Part shown: in pieces, positions 17,001 through 18,240 of the stretch | Layout: the number at the start of each line of letters is the position of its first letter | How positions within the stretch are numbered: position 1 is the stretch's first letter | Assembly (NCBI GenBank): GCA_900546645.1 | Contig: URDR01000063.1 | Span: 1-18,240 of the forward strand | Origin: an uncultured Bacteroides sp. | Lineage (GTDB): Bacteria; Bacteroidota; Bacteroidia; Bacteroidales; Bacteroidaceae | Reading direction: 5' to 3' | Length of the DNA: 18,240 nucleotides | Made by a program: the position numbers and the translations under genes | Notes under the pieces: model-generated | What the model was told of the DNA's origin: nothing | Seen by the model: the letters and a program-made list of their open reading frames with translations, nothing else | The model's database searches: none

Positions 17001-17562
17001 TATAGGTTGTTGCAATTTCAGTATAGAAGAAATCGGTTTTGTTACTGGTTTTGCGTCCATCCACAAAGTCTTGAAACTCACGACGTAATTGTTTGTTCTG
17101 ATAGAATTTGCGTTCAAACTCATGGGCATCAAAAATAAAGAATTCATGAATATTAGTAGCGATGAGATATTTAATATCATTGTTCTTCTTATTGACACGT
17201 TCTTTAAGATAGTATAGCAATAATTCCTGCAAAGCCTTACGATTAAGATTGTCATTAGAAATCATCTCACCTTTGTTGGTGGTACTCTTTACTTCAATCA
17301 ATAACCCTATATTGGACTTGATAGTTTTATCCAATCGGATAGCCAAATCAATATCTTCTTCGGGAGCCATGTAGTATGGCTTGTAGAACGTTTCACTCAG
17401 AAAATTACGTAAATGTTCTTTTTGCGTGTGTTCTCTTTGCCCATCCACAATATTGTCTCTCAATGTGCGAAGGGCATTTTTGAATAAGTCAAAATCTGTT
17501 GTTTCAATCGCAACCTGTCTATATGCTTTGTTCAAAACTTGATTCGGTTTGAGTAGTCCCAT
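14014..17562 (-). CDS. Type IIG-like restriction-modification enzyme, 3'-truncated
   Basis: A 1182-residue single-chain enzyme predicted to methylate adenine N6 and cleave DNA. The N-terminus has a PD-(D/E)XK nuclease: Asp72 in DIDLAI, then Glu90-Val-Lys92 in LLIEVKS, with Gln112 downstream. Residues about 300-500 are helical. Motif I DPAVGSGHF is at 545-553 and motif IV NPPY at 833-836; a long charged, probably coiled-coil insert lies between them (about 705-800). A TaqI/Eco57I-like specificity region follows (LRGRDIKRYEYEW, SNEWFETQDSISYWEDFSKPKIVW, MNNACYIMTGDHLDYLLAVLN). The frame then ends after about a dozen residues at the IS junction, whereas relatives continue for several tens of residues. 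Target recognition may therefore be impaired. The start at 17562 fits the promoter about 30 bases upstream. It stands alone, with no separate methylase or specificity gene nearby. Confidence 0.88.
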   Translation of the reverse strand: MGLLKPNQVLNKAYRQVAIETTDFDLFKNALRTLRDNIVDGQREHTQKEHLRNFLSETFYKPYYMAPEEDIDLAIRLDKTIKSNIGLLIEVKSTTNKGEMISNDNLNRKALQELLLYYLKERVNKKNNDIKYLIATNIHEFFIFDAHEFERKFYQNKQLRREFQDFVDGRKTSNKTDFFYTEIATTYIEEVKDSLEYTYFNLQDYQHLLDRTDSSASRKLIELYKIFSDTHLLKLSFQNDSNSLNRGFYTELLHIIGIEERKENNKTVIVRKAVERRDEASLLENTINQLDAEDCLRHINGRLYGNDYEERLFNVAMELCITWMNRILFLKLLEAQMLKYHNGDAIYKFLSITKIHDYDDLNTLFFQVLARDMGSRTHSIMRDFAYVPYLNSSLFEVTDLESKTIKINSLSQRTVLPVLASSVLRNKKRNLQVNALPTLQYLFAFLDAYNFASEGSEEVQEEAKTLINASVLGLIFEKINGHKDGSVFTPGFITMFMCREAITKTVLQKFNGYYGWNCTTRIELYNHIDNIVEANELINSLRLCDPAVGSGHFLVSALNELILLKYELGILVDATGKRIRKADYQLAIENDELIVTDTEGNLFAYNPLNAESRRMQETLFKEKRQIIENCLFGVDINPNSVKICRLRLWIELLKNAYYTAESNYTYLETLPNIDINIKCGNSLLHRFALTDSIQTVLRESSISISQYKEAVAKYKNAQSKSEKQDLETFITEIKSKLKTEINRRDARLVRLNKRRSELANLQAPQLFEPTKKEKKASDKRIADLKKEIATLENIFEEIRSNKIYLGAFEWRIEFPEVLDAEGNFLGFDCIIGNPPYIQLQSMGKSADVLECMGYITYARTGDIYCLFYELGMNLLTPNGFLCYITSNKWMRAGYGEALRGYFASKTNPIMLVDFAGIKIFDAITVEANILLSQKAANIFNTQACLVQDSNGLNNLSDFVQQQGVKCNFADSIPWVILSPIEQSIKQKIESVGIPLKDWNIQINYGIKTGFNDAFIISTEKRDEILANCQTEDERVRTAELIRPILRGRDIKRYEYEWADLWIIATFPSRHYDIESYPAVKNYLLSIGIERLEQTGETHIVNGKKIKARKKTSNEWFETQDSISYWEDFSKPKIVWKIIGNQMAFAYDANNYVMNNACYIMTGDHLDYLLAVLNFPITEVTFV

Positions 17563-17590
17563 AATGTTTGGTAAATGAGTTAATAAAATA

Positions 17591-17598
17591 CAAAGGTA
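17591..17598 (-). promoter_or_regulatory. Promoter -7 element of the restriction-modification gene
   Basis: On the minus strand this reads TACCTTTG, a perfect match to the Bacteroides -7 consensus TAnnTTTG. The -33 region about 20 bases further upstream is only a weak match (TTCT). Transcription should begin near 17584, giving a leader of about 20 bases before the ATG at 17562. Confidence 0.6.
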
Positions 17599-17650
17599 GT
17601 CTAAAAACTTGATAATAAAGAATGAACGTATTGGTTTAACGAAAGTTTGT

Positions 17651-17691
17651 TCTACTGCCAGCCATTATCAACAAACAATAGCAGCAGTAGA
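17651..17691. repeat. Inverted repeat with 8-base arms
   Basis: TCTACTGC (17651-17658) and GCAGTAGA (17684-17691) are perfect reverse complements, 25 bases apart. The repeat lies upstream of the restriction-modification promoter. It could be an operator, a recombinase site or chance; no T-run follows. Confidence 0.4.
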
Positions 17692-17868
17692 TTTGACATG
17701 ATTCTACTTATTATATTGTAATAGCCAGCCAAAGTAATCTTTTCACATCCGGATCTATCACAGGTTGGATAAGTTGTTAACCTGAAGGTAACCGACCTGA
17801 TGGTATAGGAACAGGAAGAAGTCTGTAATCATGGCATTTACCCGGATAGAGAAGCCACATTTTTTATT

Positions 17869-17882
17869 GCCGGACTTCCGGC
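17869..17882. repeat. GC-rich palindrome
   Basis: GCCGGA (17869-17874) and TCCGGC (17877-17882) form a perfect palindrome around CT. It is short and GC-rich in an otherwise mixed region, as for an operator or DNA-binding site near an element end. Function unknown. Confidence 0.4.
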
Positions 17883-17897
17883 ATTGCCTCATCCATG

Positions 17898-17940
17898 TGT
17901 GAAAAGGAGTTTTTTCTTTCACCACAACGTTCCTTTCACA
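17898..17940. repeat. Imperfect inverted repeat TGTGAAAAGGA / TCCTTTCACA
   Basis: TGTGAAAAGGA (17898-17908) and TCCTTTCACA (17931-17940) pair with one bulged base around a 22-base loop. It lies about 165 bases ahead of the helix-turn-helix gene. It could fold in the leader RNA or bind a protein. The pairing is visible; the role is unknown. Confidence 0.4.
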
Positions 17941-18103
17941 TACCCAAAGGGGGTAGTGGATCCAGACCTGCTTCGGCTTTCTTTTTCCTTCCCATATGAC
18001 AAAAACCGACTATCCATGACTATTCCTGCCAGTGTGCCGGTCGTGCTTGCCTCTCATGGTTTCTTCCCTTATATTCGCACTGATATTTAAACGAGTTGAA
18101 AAT

Positions 18104-18240
18104 ATGGAAATATGCTACATCGAGGCCGGTGTCCTTGAGAGGATGCTGGCGCGCGCCGAGAACCTGTCCGCACGTGTGGACAGATTGTATGAGAGAAACC
18201 GCTGTAAGGAACCCGGAGAGTGACTGGACGGCCAGGATGT
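18104..18240 (+). pseudogene. Helix-turn-helix (excisionase/MerR-like) gene with an internal stop, cut by the window end
   Basis: The ATG at 18104 opens MEICYIEAGVLERMLARAEN and 19 further residues ending KEPGE, then TGA at 18221-18223. The next codons in the same frame read LDGQDV. Small Bacteroidales helix-turn-helix proteins of integrative elements (HTH_17 type) typically have a charged N-terminal helix, then EWLDNQDVC, then the DNA-binding helices. The stop therefore replaces the expected Trp (TGG to TGA), and the reading frame continues beyond it. This suggests a nonsense mutation or a base error. The DNA-binding part lies outside the window, so the family call rests on the N-terminal pattern alone. 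Confidence 0.62.

Larger units (their letters stand above)
17599..18103. other. Non-coding stretch with inverted repeats
   Basis: About 500 bases between the restriction-modification promoter and the helix-turn-helix gene. A 68-codon open frame at 17884-18090 has no signs of a real protein. Base composition appears to shift towards higher GC to the right, suggesting a boundary between older chromosome and an element. Three inverted repeats are listed separately. No tRNA or known attachment core was recognised. Confidence 0.5.

Noticed and set aside
17884..18090. 68-codon plus-strand frame ahead of the helix-turn-helix gene
   Set aside because: It has no domain, signal or family pattern, and it runs through the inverted repeat at 17898-17940.
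1..18240. CRISPR array, tRNA or rRNA genes
   Set aside because: No regularly spaced direct repeats and no recognisable tRNA or rRNA sequence were seen on either strand.

Overview
The window looks like a chromosomal segment of a member of the order Bacteroidales, probably Bacteroides or a close relative. The coding regions are AT-rich. Two promoters carry the Bacteroides-type -7 element TAnnTTTG. The gene families (a TonB-dependent receptor with a carboxypeptidase-regulatory-like N-terminus, a DUF4876 lipoprotein and a DUF6850-type barrel) are typical of that group. Bases 5-38 are not genomic: they match the Illumina Nextera read-2 transposase adapter, including the 19-bp Tn5 mosaic end, so the contig starts in a library artefact.

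Region 1 (about 547-12946) is one tightly packed, co-directional six-gene operon behind a good Bacteroides promoter. In order it encodes a TonB-dependent outer-membrane receptor, a DUF4876 lipoprotein, an outer-membrane beta-barrel (DUF6850-like), and three tandem paralogous exported proteins of about 730 residues. Each paralog has a signal peptide, a gingipain-like (peptidase C25, clan CD) domain with a His-Gly / Asp-Ala-Cys dyad, and a C-terminal HEAT-like helical region. Gaps between genes are 2 to 30 bases. I infer a dedicated import-and-proteolysis system: surface capture and TonB-driven uptake of a protein or peptide ligand (or a ligand bound to protein), then cleavage by three periplasmic C25-type proteases. 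No type IX secretion tail is visible on the proteases. This operon is the best candidate for an undescribed system. Its substrate cannot be read from the sequence.

Region 2 (12947-14045) is a scar of mobile DNA. A 216-base internal fragment of an IS256-family (Mutator) transposase on the minus strand abuts the last protease stop codon. It is followed by a strong hairpin/T-run terminator and the 5' part of an IS5/IS1182-like (DUF772-type) transposase on the plus strand. That transposase loses its 3' end at a junction near 14020-14050.

Region 3 (14014-17562, minus strand) is a large single-chain type IIG-like restriction-modification enzyme with an N-terminal PD-(D/E)XK nuclease, a gamma-class N6-adenine methyltransferase core (DPAVGSGHF, NPPY) and a C-terminal specificity region. 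It is cut short at the same junction, so its last part is probably missing.

Region 4 (17563-18240) is mostly non-coding, looks richer in GC than the operon and contains several inverted repeats. It leads into the start of a small helix-turn-helix (excisionase/MerR-like) gene of the kind carried by Bacteroides integrative elements. In this copy the expected conserved Trp codon reads TGA.
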